Below are positions 1-9,519 of a stretch of 64,000 nt of DNA, piece by piece (within the stretch, counting starts at the first letter, position 1; every line of letters begins with the position of its first letter). The stretch lies in NCBI GenBank assembly GCA_009602735.1, contig WELA01004268.1, positions 1,108,213 to 1,172,212 on the forward strand. Direction: 5' to 3'. The translations under genes and the position numbers were made by a program. The DNA is from Mesotaenium endlicherianum (Eukaryota; Streptophyta; Zygnematophyceae; Zygnematales; Mesotaeniaceae). The notes beneath the pieces are model-generated. The model searched no databases, was not told where the DNA came from, and saw only the letters and a list, made by a program, of their open reading frames with translations.

Positions 1-1939
1 TGCCTCTGACTTTGCCATGGGTGCTATTTTGTTGCGGCCTGCTGATAAAACTACAAAGGATGGTAAGGTACGGCAGGAGTGGCATCCTGTATTGTACGAG
101 TCTATGAAATTTAATCCAGCGGATATTAATTACTCAGTGCATGATAAAGAGCTGCTAGCTATCATTCATGTGCTCAAACAGTAGAGAGCATACTTACATG
201 GTAAAGCTTGTAAGGTGATTACAGATCATCTAGCTCTGACTCACTTTCAGAAGAAATCCAAGCTGTCAAGGAGGGAGAACCGCTGGAGCTAGGTACTGGA
301 GAAGTTTCAAGTCCAGATCGACTACAAACCAGGGAAGTTGAATCCTGCTGATGCACTCTCTAGAAGACCTGACTTGCAAGAAAGGAAATTTAGTCAGCAT
401 GCTGTAGATAAAGTCCTGTGTGCACTCACTTCACTAAAGGTGAAAAAGTCCTTCCTTGAACAACTTAGGAAAGCCTACCTTTCTGACCCAACATTTGAGC
501 CCAGTCCCACTGATGGTGTTTGTCTTGCTACTGCACCTGGGTATAGACATAAGGGTGGGGTCTGGGTAATTGAAACCACTTCAGGCAGGCTAAAGCTGGT
601 CATTCCTAATAACTTGGAAATTACTGAGTCAAGCACATGACAATTTACTGGGTGGGCATTTGGGGCAGGCCAAAACTGTTGGCAAATTGGCCAAACATTA
701 TCATTGGGAGGGGTTACCTCGGGAGGTCTTGAAATATGTTAAGTCCTGCGACCAATGCCAAAGGAATATGTCTAGGCACACACCACTGGGGGGCCTCTTA
801 CAACCACTTCCCATCCCAGCTGGCCGCTGGGAAACAATATCCATGGACTGGGTGGTAACACTACCAAGAACTGCCAATGGGCATCATTCGATACTGGTAG
901 TAGTGGATAAACTGACAAAAATGGTCATTTTCATCCCCACAACTGTCAAAGTAACTGCACTCGAAACAGCGAGACAGTTCTACAACCATGTAGTATGCCA
1001 ACATGGGCTACCCTCTGATATAATCTCAGACAGGGATCGAAATTCACCTCTAAATTTTGGAGAGCTTTAATGGGGTTAATGGGAGTCAGGCAGCTGCTGA
1101 GCACAGCTAACCACCCTCAGACTGATGGGCAGACTGAAAGAACTAACCGAGTTCTGCAAGAGGTACTGAGAGCCTGTATTAACCAAAAACAAGATGATTG
1201 GGATGACCTGTTACCTCAAATCCAGTTTGGTGTCAACAGTGCGGTGCACGCGTCAACGGAGAAAACTCCTTTTGAACTCAGCATGGGTAGAGTCCCTAAG
1301 TCTCCTTTAGATGTACTGGGGGAGTCTTTAGCTCACCTTGTAGGGATTGACAATCCAATCTCCCTCCAGTTAACACAAATGTTTGCTGACACCCTGTCAG
1401 AAGTCCAACAGAACCTGCACAAAGCCCAGGCAAACCAACAAAAATACGCTAATCAGCACCGTCGTGAACTAATATTTACTAAGGACGATTTGGTCAAACT
1501 GCATTCTCAGCACCTGTACCTACCTGGTGTAATCATGAAAAAGCTTGGTCCTGTTTGGGTCGGTCCATATTCGGTGGTGCGCCGTGTTGGTCAGAATGCT
1601 TACAAACTGAACATGTCAGCAGAATATAGGGGCCACCCGGTCTTTAATGTCTCCTTCCTGGAACCATACATCAAAGGTGACACACTGTTCACAGGTCGGT
1701 TACCTGTCCAACCGAGACCGGTTCCCGCTGTCTGGGATGGTGACCCTGAGGAGTATGAGGTCGAGGAGATTTTAGACGCTCGCTTTGTCCGTCGCTCATC
1801 TAAATATGTCATGAAGTACCTGGTCAGATGGAAGGGTTACGACGCCTCTGGAGACACTTGGGAATTTATAGACCAGCTGACCAATACCAAAAGGGCGTTG
1901 AAACGGTTCCACCTGCGGGCGGCTGGCACCCCTCCCTAA
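1..1939 (+). pseudogene. chromovirus pol fragment: RNase H, integrase, chromodomain (copy A)
   Basis: Reading starts inside RNase H at the residues [11 protein letters not shown]. It passes the integrase zinc-binding HHCC module ([10 protein letters not shown]...CDQCQ, about 690-770) and the integrase core, with catalytic residues in SMDWV, ISDRD and QTERTNR. It ends in a chromodomain at about 1755-1920 (EEYEVEEILDAR, YLVRWKGYD, DTWE). Against copy C, TGG became TAG at 182-184 and CAG became TAG at 290-292. A small deletion near 620 and a 1-nt loss near 1040 shift the frame. The chromodomain is the chromatin-reading tail that defines chromoviruses. This copy cannot make a full Pol protein. 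Confidence 0.92.
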
Positions 1940-2294
1940 CTATCATTTTAGTGGCCCTGGACAGGGTACCGGAGGTCCTGTCTCCATATAAATCGGAGGG
2001 GAATGTGACAGTTAGTGACAGATAGTGACAGTTGTGACAGGCAACCCACCTTAAAATTAAGTTGGAGGGAGTGTGTTCCGTTTCGGGATCAGCCAGGCAA
2101 ATTTTATAACCACTCCACATTCAACCTGCGCTGATACTCACTTTTTCTCTTAAACCCAATTCTCTCTTATACTCACTCACACAAGGTACTACACACTAAG
2201 GACTCTCCCTATCACGTTCTTCTTAACCACGGACACTCAGTAGCGGCAAAGTATCATGACTCCACTGACTGCTATATGTTTATGATTGAGCAAG
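1940..2294 (+). other. pol to ORF3 spacer of copy A
   Basis: No coding potential is seen between the pol stop and ORF3. Four copies of GTGACAG lie at 2005, 2015, 2025 and 2034. The matching spacer of copy C (30245-30611) also holds GTGACAG-like elements on its sense strand (CTGTCACC and CTGTCACT on the + strand). The last bases before the ORF3 start are GAGCAAG directly followed by ATG, which would fit a 3' splice site, but this is unproven. Confidence 0.5.
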
Positions 2295-3951
2295 ATGACC
2301 CAGAAGTCGGAACTTAAGAGGAAGAGAAGAGCGGAAGAGGCATATGCAGAATACTTGCAATTTCGTGGCGACATCGAATCTTCCTCCATCTCTGCTCGGG
2401 AATCGCAACGACTCCAACAACAGCGGGAGGCACAAAAGAAGAAGGAGGAGGAGGAGCAAGCCGGGCTGAGGCAGGAAGAACTGGTCAGAAAAGCTGCAGA
2501 GGAGGCCAAGAAGGCGGAAGAGGAGAGGCAAGCCGAGGAGAGGCGGAAGCAGCATGCTGAAGAAGAAGAACAGAGGAGAATCAGCAGCTACCGCTACACA
2601 GTACTGGGCAAGGGCTTTGATCTAATAGAGGAGACCTTCAAGTATGCCCAGAGAAGTCGCAATGAGGCACAGCAGGACATCCTGCAGGAGGGAAGGGGAG
2701 ACATCAAAACACTTTGACAAGTATATCGAGGTCAGCACAGGGCTGCTTCTCTACCACGATTATGCCAGGGTGGTAGGGTATACAGTCAGAGAGGCCAAGG
2801 CAATGACCCAAATGAATGAGACAGGAGCTGTATCGATCCCAAGTATCTGGGGAAAGGATAGGGTCATCAGGATGATCCCCATGGACGCGGACAGCTTTAA
2901 GGACTCTACACCTTATAGCCGGTTCAAGGCCATGTATGATGAGGTGGAAAGGAGAGGCTGGGAGTTCTTGGCCAGGAAAACCAATCAGCTGGACTTCGCA
3001 GGGCACTGGTACCCGTGCACCCTGAAAAGGGCAGACCCTGCCTTTTTCTAGAAGTCCACCGATTGGCGGTGGATGACCATCAACATGAGGGACTAGCAGA
3101 ATGACAAAGCAAAGGATGAGGATTTTCTAACAGACCTACAGGGGAACATATTGTTGCCTCCTCACATTGCAGCTTGGGACCCAAGACTGGATGGAGTAAG
3201 AGACTGCATGAGCCAAGAAATGCAGGAGGACAGGAGCAGGGCCCGTGAGTCATTTTTTAAAGGGAAGCATGCTTATGCCAAATGGGCAAGCAAGCAGGGA
3301 GAAAAGGACCTTCATGCGGTCCGGACTCAACAGCCTCCACCAGCACCCAAAAGGGGAAGGTCAGTGGGGTACTCTTTTTCTCGGGAAGAGCTAGAGCAGC
3401 TGACAGAGGATACCCCAACGGTCTCAGAGGAACCAGGGGAAGGAGAGGAGGAGGGGTCAGAGGAAGAAGAGGAAGGCGAGGAGGAGGACACTAGCCCCGC
3501 TGTGGTCCTGACACCTGCCACATCCCCTGTAAGGGAGAAGACTGGGATGGCCTTGCAACAGCTCGCTGGAGAGGAGGACTTCACTTGGCTGGGAAATGCC
3601 AGAGGACAGAGCCCATCTGCAGGCACGGAGACCCAGTCAGACAGGGCGGACAGGAGGGCTGCTCGAAAGATAGCCAGAGGCCTACCAGCATCTCCCTCGC
3701 AGAGAGGGCATGTGCCCTTGGCTCATGTCATGCAACATCCTTCTGGGATGCCGGTATATGCACCTGTCAGTTTGAGGGCTACCCAAGAGAAGGCTGCCTC
3801 CCTTCAGATTCAGATTGTGCAGGAGGAAACAACCCAGTTACTGCGTTCTTTGCGGGGCCCCTACGCGGATCCCCCAGGCTTCAGGAGACCCCAAGACAGA
3901 AGGAGGTCTGGCTCCCTTGAGTATAGGGCCCCAGGGACATCTCCCTCCTAA
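2295..3951 (+). pseudogene. ORF3 of chromovirus copy A (unknown function, env position)
   Basis: This ORF lies downstream of pol and upstream of the 3' LTR, where env sits in errantiviruses, but it has no signal peptide or membrane segment. It is homologous to the 566-codon ORF at 28544-30244. The N-terminal third is a charged coiled coil rich in K, E, R and Q (2300-2600). A conserved globular part follows (YRYTV, GLLLYHDYARVVGYT, FKDSTPYSRF, LPPHIAAWDPRLDG), then an acidic E-rich stretch at 3430-3495 and an arginine/serine/proline tail. A frameshift near 2700 and TAG stops at 3049-3051 and 3094-3096 break it. ATG 2295 is chosen because it aligns with the starts in the other copies. I know of no family for it. 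Confidence 0.75.
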
Positions 3952-4001
3952 TGGCAGTAGACTGGGTACGGAAGGGACAGCACGCTGTTACTAGTGTTAG
4001 T

Positions 4002-4036
4002 GTTGTCGAGGCGACAACATGTTAAGTTGGAGGGAT
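4002..4036 (+). promoter_or_regulatory. conserved hairpin plus polypurine tract before the 3' LTR (copy A)
   Basis: GTTGTCG-AGG-CGACAAC (4002-4018) is a perfect 7-bp stem with a 3-nt loop. It is followed by exactly 18 nt containing the purine-rich plus-strand primer GTTGGAGGGA, and then the LTR begins with TGTAATGAA. The same arrangement occurs in copies C, D and E. Confidence 0.75.
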
Positions 4037-4741
4037 TGTAATGAATCAATATAATGGTTAATATAATATTCATTTAAATATTATAGTTAAATAAGTTCAG
4101 CCTGCTGAACTTTAGTTAATATTGAGTCTGCTGGATTTAATTAAATAATCAGTTTAATGACTCAGCCGGGGGCAACAGGCTGAAGTCAACTCACGTCAGC
4201 TTGCTGACACATTCTTTGACAGCCAGCTGACTTCCGTAGTCAGTAGCAGCGAACTGCCTAGATATGCATCTAAGAGTGGTGTGCTAGATGAATGGCCAGA
4301 TGACATCCTTAGGATGGATGATGGGAGATGGCGGTGGATTTGGTTAACCGAGGTCCTACCAACGTGGTTAACTCCCGGGTAGGGGGTGCCATCGCACTTG
4401 CCGTTGAACAGTAAACTCATTCCATGTACACATGCTAGGATTGCTCTCGAGTTCGGCATTCGGAAACGAGGCCAACTTTCTTGTACTCCTTATTGAGAGA
4501 TATCTGAATCTTATGTGAGAAGCCATTCATACGCACTGTCTTTTAGCCTTGCTTATGTATGAGTTTCCCGATTCCATTATTGATACTAGCTTACTTGCAA
4601 TTGACTTGCGAGTATTGTTCACTGCTAGTGTGTTGTCTTTTTGCTGTTTAATCAGTTAATGGAAAATACCATAGAGATTATTCGCTAATATAAAGATCTT
4701 TATTAATCGTTAATCGCCTATTGGTAGGTCAATTCATTTCA
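4037..4741 (+). repeat. 3' LTR of chromovirus copy A
   Basis: The 705-bp LTR runs from TGTAATGAATCA to TTCATTTCA, with TG...CA ends and an imperfect terminal inverted repeat (TGTAATGAA/TGAAATGAA). It contains the palindrome AGTTCAGCCTGCTGAACT near its 5' end. It also has the block CCGCCTACCC...GTTAACCACGTTGGTAGGAC (seen reversed at 4340-4400), which is shared with the LTRs at 17663-18385, 27711-28430 and 35410-36129. Confidence 0.9.
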
Positions 4742-4820
4742 CTCTCTTACTGAACACTTTAGCACTAGACAGGGTATCAAGCAAGTCCTCGATTCTTGGT
4801 AAAGCATACTTGTAATGCAC

Positions 4821-5123
4821 TGTCGTGCCTAACAGTGTTGGTCCCTCGGCACGTGCGTAGCCTTCCAGCACGTGTGCCTTCGGCCTGGTTGATGTGTCGG
4901 TGGCCCTCCTCACGTGTGGCAGACATGGTCGATCGACCTTTGCACGTGTGTCGGTGACAAGCCTTACCAGGGTTACCCATCCCTGGGTTCGTGAACTTGC
5001 ACCATGCAGCCTTGACCAACACTTAGGGTGACGTTGTCTGTCACCCGGCTCTCACCATCTGCTTATCCTAAGACTTTAGCAGAATATTTAAAAAATACTT
5101 GCCTTGCCTTAATTCCTCTTACA
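4821..5123 (-). promoter_or_regulatory. 3' terminal segment of the methyltransferase element with CACGTG array
   Basis: A purine tract (GAAAGGGAGGGG on the - strand, 5124-5136) is followed by TGTAAGAGG at 5123, a plausible 3' LTR start. The segment ends AGGCACGACA at 4821. Four perfect CACGTG palindromes lie at 4850, 4869, 4911 and 4943. The related copy at 39992 has five in the same part. They resemble bHLH/bZIP G-box sites, and a role as an element promoter or enhancer is inferred. Confidence 0.55.
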
Positions 5124-5167
5124 CCCCTCCCTTTCAGCTGAGGCGTCCCTGCCTTTCCTGCTCAAAG

Positions 5168-5605
5168 CTATTGTTTTCCAGCCCTGCGGCTAGGGGTTTT
5201 AGGAAGGCAATTAGGACATTCCCATCGTCTTGCCATGATTTCTTCCTCGCCAATACAGAAAGTGTGCCAACGGGCACCACACTCATCGCAAGTTACTATT
5301 GCTTCCTGATAGTCCAGCACTTTGCAGCTGGCACAAGGCGTGGCCGGCACCAATTCCTCGGGCACAACCCTAACTGTGGGATCGATATTTGGCAAATGGC
5401 ATAGCGAGCAATTCTGCACGTGGTCTCTCATGGTTTTACCATCAGAACCTTCCAGTTCTAACACACCATTGTCAAACGCATGTTTCACTCGCAAGATCAC
5501 TGCACCTGAACTGGTGTCGATGGTGGTCTTGGTCTGGCGCTTGCGGTAGACAAAGTCTCCTTCTTGAATCCGCGTCATCTGCAGGCGGTAGCTACCGTCT
5601 CGCAT
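5168..5605 (-). CDS. integrase C-terminal region with PHD finger
   Basis: This is the C-terminal part of Pol. It is in the same frame as the integrase upstream and separated from it by one TAG at 5612-5614. The first 80 residues resemble a Gypsy integrase C-terminal beta-barrel (MRDGSYRLQMTRIQEGDFVY...). Then comes a C4HC3 zinc finger of PHD type: CASC, CDEC, WHTFC and WECPNC, with the aromatic spacing usual for PHD fingers. PHD fingers read histone H3 tails, so this module would occupy the place of the chromodomain in chromoviruses and could steer integration. The protein ends at a lysine/arginine-rich tail. It was probably once one polypeptide with the integrase. Confidence 0.85.
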   Translation of the reverse strand: MRDGSYRLQMTRIQEGDFVYRKRQTKTTIDTSSGAVILRVKHAFDNGVLELEGSDGKTMRDHVQNCSLCHLPNIDPTVRVVPEELVPATPCASCKVLDYQEAIVTCDECGARWHTFCIGEEEIMARRWECPNCLPKTPSRRAGKQ

Positions 5606-5611
5606 CCTGGC

Positions 5612-6610
5612 CTAACATTTCGTATCTCTCATCTGTGCAATTTTCAGATTGTCTAGTGCAGCCGGTATCATGCGCTCAAATAACGCCTTACGGCGCACCA
5701 TCACTTTTAACAGTTCATCAGGGCTGTCCAGGTCTTTCACCTGTTCACTCTCCTGCTTGATGCTGCTGGGCACTACTAGACTTCTGCAAAACAGTATCTG
5801 ATATGGCGAGTAATTTGCCAAGGCGGCCTGCTTGCTAAATCTGTGACCCATAATCAGCCATGGCAGGGCTAGATCCCAGTCGCGCTTGTCATGCTGAAGG
5901 CAAAACTTACGCAAAGCAGACTTAATGGTTTGCACCATCCTTTCTGCCAGACCATCTGCTTGCGGATGATCTCTAGACGTAGTGCGATGATCGATGAAGC
6001 ATCTGTCCAAGAGTTTTTGAAAAGACCCTTGGAACTCAGACCCTTGGTCTGTCAGCACTTCTGCTGGAGCTCCATGACGCACAATCACACCATTGAGGAA
6101 CGCTTCCGCGGTCCCTAGACTCTCCTTAGCAGTCAGAGGGACAACCTCTATCCACTTAGAGTAATGCTTAATCATGACCATGATATACTTGTTACCTTGC
6201 TTAGACAGCGATAGCTCACCTGCGAGATCGCAGCTCCAACGGTAGCCTAGGCCCATGATTGGCAAAGGTTGCAAGTGTGAATGTTGCTGTGTAAAACCAG
6301 CCTTGACGCGATCACAGCTTTGGCAGGCCTTGATCACATCTTCACACTGCTGCTTCATGCCCCTCCACCAGTATGACAGCTCCAAAAGACTGTATGTCTT
6401 CTTGACACCATAGTGTCCAGTGTTCTCGTGCATTTCTTGCACAAGGGCTCGTCTTCTGATGGGTTCTGGCACTAACTTCTCCTGACCAGTTTCTTCAATT
6501 TTGAAGAAGTTGTTGCATTTCCAGCAAAACCTTTTAGCTCGATGGTTTACCTGGTCCTTCTCCTCCACTGATAGTCCTTCCAATTGAGTTCCCGTCTTCA
6601 GCCAGTGCAT
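5612..6610 (-). CDS. integrase (zinc-binding and catalytic core) of the methyltransferase element
   Basis: This is the retroviral-type integrase that joins element cDNA to the genome. An HHCC zinc module comes first (HENTGHYG...CQSCDRVK). The DDE core follows, with Asp in SCDLAGELS, Asp in LTDQGSEF and Glu in ADGLAERMVQ. All three catalytic residues are present. The frame is shared with RT upstream (TAA at 6668-6670 between them) and with the PHD part downstream (TAG at 5612-5614). It differs clearly from the chromovirus integrases elsewhere in the window, so this is a separate lineage of Gypsy elements. Confidence 0.9.
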   Translation of the reverse strand: MHWLKTGTQLEGLSVEEKDQVNHRAKRFCWKCNNFFKIEETGQEKLVPEPIRRRALVQEMHENTGHYGVKKTYSLLELSYWWRGMKQQCEDVIKACQSCDRVKAGFTQQHSHLQPLPIMGLGYRWSCDLAGELSLSKQGNKYIMVMIKHYSKWIEVVPLTAKESLGTAEAFLNGVIVRHGAPAEVLTDQGSEFQGSFQKLLDRCFIDHRTTSRDHPQADGLAERMVQTIKSALRKFCLQHDKRDWDLALPWLIMGHRFSKQAALANYSPYQILFCRSLVVPSSIKQESEQVKDLDSPDELLKVMVRRKALFERMIPAALDNLKIAQMRDTKC

Positions 6611-6667
6611 AGTAGCTTGATCTTTCCAGATCTCTGGACTGAACAGGGGTAGAGGCTCAGCTTCACT

Positions 6668-8539
6668 TTATGCTACTATTCCAGCCATTTCGGCTAGGCA
6701 AGCCACCAACTCTGCTGGGCTGCTCGGGTCTTCGTCCTCTCGAGCTCCTGTTCTGTCGTCTGAAGATGGGTCTGGGTTCCTGCTGAGTCCAACGGCATCG
6801 TTGTTGAGCACTCCTGCTCTGTGCACCACCGTCATTTGGTACTCTTGCAGCTTAAGAGCCCAGCGAGCCAACTTACCAGTGAGGTCTCCATTCTTCATCA
6901 GCCATAGTAATGGTGAGTGATCCGTGATCGGTGTGAAGGGTCTTCCCCACAGATACTCTCTGAAATGTGTGACCGCCCAAACCACTGCCAGCAGCTCTTC
7001 TTTATAGGACAAGTAGTTGCTCTCCGCTCGATTGTTAGAGCGTGAGGCATAGGCAATGACATACTCCTCTCTAGGGCTTGTGGCCTGAGTGAGTACTGCA
7101 CCAATTCCCACACGACTCCAGTCGGTGTGCAGATTGAACGACTTGGAGTAGTCAGGCGTTCGCAAGACTGGGGCTGTTACCAGCCGCTCCTTAAGCTCGT
7201 TCATGGCTTTCTCCTGAGCTTCTGTCCACACAAAAGGTACATCCTTTTTCAAGAGTTCCGTCAAGGGATTAGCAATTCTGCTATAATCCTTCACAAACTT
7301 ACGATAGTATCCGCTTAGCCCTAACAGAGCTTTCAGCTTGGACACATTTGCAGGTATCTTGTAGATAGCTTCAGTCTTCACAGCCTGAGGGGACATAGCA
7401 TTGTTCCCAATCTCATGTCCTAGGTAAGGCACGTGTGCCTCAAAGAATCTGCACTTCCCAGGATGCAGCTTCATCTGGAATTTCTCCAAGCGCTGGAACA
7501 CTTGTTCCAAGTGCTCGAGGTGCTCCTCTATGGACTTGCTCAATACTACCACATCGTCAATGTATGGCTTAGCAAAATCCAGCCCCTCCAGCGCTTTATC
7601 CATAGTCCTCTGAAATATGGCTGGGGCATTTTTCAGCCCAAATGGCATTACTGTCCATTGCAAAAGTTCCCTTTGAGCCCAGAAGGCAGTCTTACCTCGA
7701 TCTTCTGTTTTCACAGGGATCTGGTTGAAGCCTTGGCGCAGATCGATAATGCTGAACACCTTTCCGGTGGTGGCAATTGCAAAGATCCTTTCCGGCGTAG
7801 GCATCACATAGCTATCTGGCTCCGTGTAGAGATTCAGTCGCCTGTAATCTCCACACATACGAGTGGCAGTGTAATTGCCGGCCTCGTCCTTTTTAGCGAC
7901 TACTACTGTAGGAGCCCCATGTACTGAGGTAGATTTTTCAATCATGCGGAGCTTATGCAGCTCTTCTCAAGTTTTCTCCACACAGTCCCATTCTGTCTGA
8001 CTGAGCTTATGCGGCCCTAGTCTGACTGGGTTATCAGTAGTTAGTGTGATCTCACACACACTGGCAGCGGTTCTACCAATCTCCTTAGTGAAAGCAAATA
8101 CCTTGCGGTGTTTCTTCAGCAACCTTTCTACTTGTGCTCTCTGCTGGGCTGAGACCATTTTTCCAATGGCAAAAGTCTCAGATTTAGGTTGCTTCTTCCC
8201 AACAAAGGCATCCAGTAGTTGCTACTCCTTAGATGCAGGTGGGGGCTTCCCGCCCTCATCCTAGCCCTCAGGCTTTTCTGCCTGATTCTGGCTCTCAGGC
8301 ATTTCTGCCAGATTCTTAGGAGGTGGGGTAGCAGGCTTTGCAGCTTGCTCCTCCGTCGCCATAGTTTTGGCAGCCTGTTTCTTAGGCTTTTTACCTTTCC
8401 CAATGACGCGTCGCCTCTCCTGCGGTGAGGGATATGTCAGGCGCCTCCGGATGGGCTGCCTCAGGAACATTTCCTCGTCGACTGCAGTCCAACTGGTCCC
8501 GGTTCCTCTTTCTTCACGTGGCCGAGGTTGGGTTGCCAT
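6668..8539 (-). pseudogene. reverse transcriptase and RNase H of the methyltransferase element
   Basis: This is one Pol frame from 8539 to 6668 with internal stops TAG 8261-8263, TAG 8222-8224 and TGA 7967-7969. The stretch 7945-6668 (425 codons) is open. The first part (8539-8262) is a basic, low-complexity linker. The RT leader (TKEIGRTA...) comes next. RT itself has CGDYRRLN, IIDLRQGFNQIP, MPFGLKNAPA and the catalytic YIDDVVVLS, followed by the thumb/connection (LGLSGYYRKFVKDYS). RNase H has HTDWSRVGIGAVL, YKEELLAVVWAV and TDHSPLLWL. Function is copying element RNA into DNA. The upstream overlap with the frame at 8461-9381 indicates a -1 shift near 8500. Confidence 0.88.
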
Positions 8540-9381
8540 TGGAAAACCTGCGGATCTGTCCTAGGGCTGATCGCCCAGCCCCATTCTCGCTCAATAATAG
8601 CCATGCGGGCGACGGTCGTGCCATACTCCTCCCTTGCGGGTGGTGTGACCATCCATGCCTGCGCCAATGCTTGCGGCCTTTGAGGTGCCGCTAGTTGTGC
8701 GAGAAAGGCATCATCTGCTGCGGTCAAGCCGCTGATGGTGTTTCTCAGATCCATCAGTTCCCATCCTGGGATTGCAGGTATCTTGGGAGCAGGCTCCTCC
8801 GACCTCTGCATCCTAAGATCTGATAATTGCAAAAAGGGCGTGTTCATGCCTGGCGGCACACTAATGCCCAATGCCATTGCCCTGCAAACCAAACCGTCCT
8901 CTCCCTCTCTCTGCAGAATATCCCGCAGAGGCGGAGGAGGTGGGGCTACGATTCCTCGCGGAACGCCCTCTCTTTGAGCCTTCCCCTCATGCTTGAAATA
9001 TCGCTTTAGCATCCTCCTAAAAGATGCATTACCCTCACGGGCCACCTTCCTTGGTCTGCTTGCGCAACTTTCGGGCTTTCCTTGTGCTGTCTCCACTTTA
9101 GCAGTGCAGGCAGTCACCTCCTGCCGTTGCGGCGGTTGTGCGGTTGACTTGGGTTCTGCCACCGGAAGACTGGCAGAAGGAGAACAGGATGTTGGCGACC
9201 TTAATTCTTCATAAAGGTCTGCCGGGCTTGGCCCCATTAGGTGGTCAGCCACCCAGTCGTCTGTCCTCAGCTCTTGTAAGTCAAGCAGATCCAACTCTGG
9301 CGTGGGAAAACGTGGAATTTCTTCCCTAATGTCCCCTTCATTGTTGAGTGATGGCGACTCCAACTCCGAGAGGCCTTGCAT
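8461..9381 (-). CDS. linker region between methyltransferase and RT (unknown function)
   Basis: This has the same frame as the methyltransferase ORF upstream (TGA 9520-9522 and TAA 9394-9396 between them). It is proline-, alanine- and charge-rich, with a basic patch (RPRKVAREGNASFRRMLKRY), a proline run (APPPPPLRD) and a short ordered-looking end (MVTPPAREEYGTTVARM, EREWGWAISP). No domain is recognised. It ends in an overlap with the Pol frame, so it was probably read through into RT. Confidence 0.55.
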   Translation of the reverse strand: MQGLSELESPSLNNEGDIREEIPRFPTPELDLLDLQELRTDDWVADHLMGPSPADLYEELRSPTSCSPSASLPVAEPKSTAQPPQRQEVTACTAKVETAQGKPESCASRPRKVAREGNASFRRMLKRYFKHEGKAQREGVPRGIVAPPPPPLRDILQREGEDGLVCRAMALGISVPPGMNTPFLQLSDLRMQRSEEPAPKIPAIPGWELMDLRNTISGLTAADDAFLAQLAAPQRPQALAQAWMVTPPAREEYGTTVARMAIIEREWGWAISPRTDPQVFQWQPNLGHVKKEEPGPVGLQSTRKCS

Positions 9382-9519
9382 CTCTGCATCCTCTTACTCC
9401 TCCGGCTTCTCAGTTCCACGAGGCGGCAATTCTTCATCCCCTCCTGTGTTGAGCCTCGCCATGTTGATGATGGCTGACTGTAGAGCGAGAGTTGCTTTTG
9501 CCACTTTCTCTTCCTTGAG

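Larger units (their letters stand above)
1..4741 (+). mobile_element. Ty3/Gypsy chromovirus copy A, 3' half (truncated by the window edge)
   Basis: This is an LTR retrotransposon on the + strand. Visible in order are an RNase H segment, integrase, chromodomain, a separate 3' ORF (ORF3), a hairpin, a polypurine tract and a 3' LTR that ends at 4741. The order and sequence match the more complete minus-strand copy C at 27711-36129. Gag, protease and most of RT lie outside the window. Several stops and frameshifts show that the copy is dead. The 79 bp after the LTR (4742-4820) are unrecognised and lead directly into the next element. Confidence 0.9.

Noticed and set aside
4196-4459. Small frames repeated inside the LTRs (also 27917-28183, 35616-35882)
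   Set aside because: They arise from conserved LTR sequence and are broken or shifted between copies. No sign of a protein.
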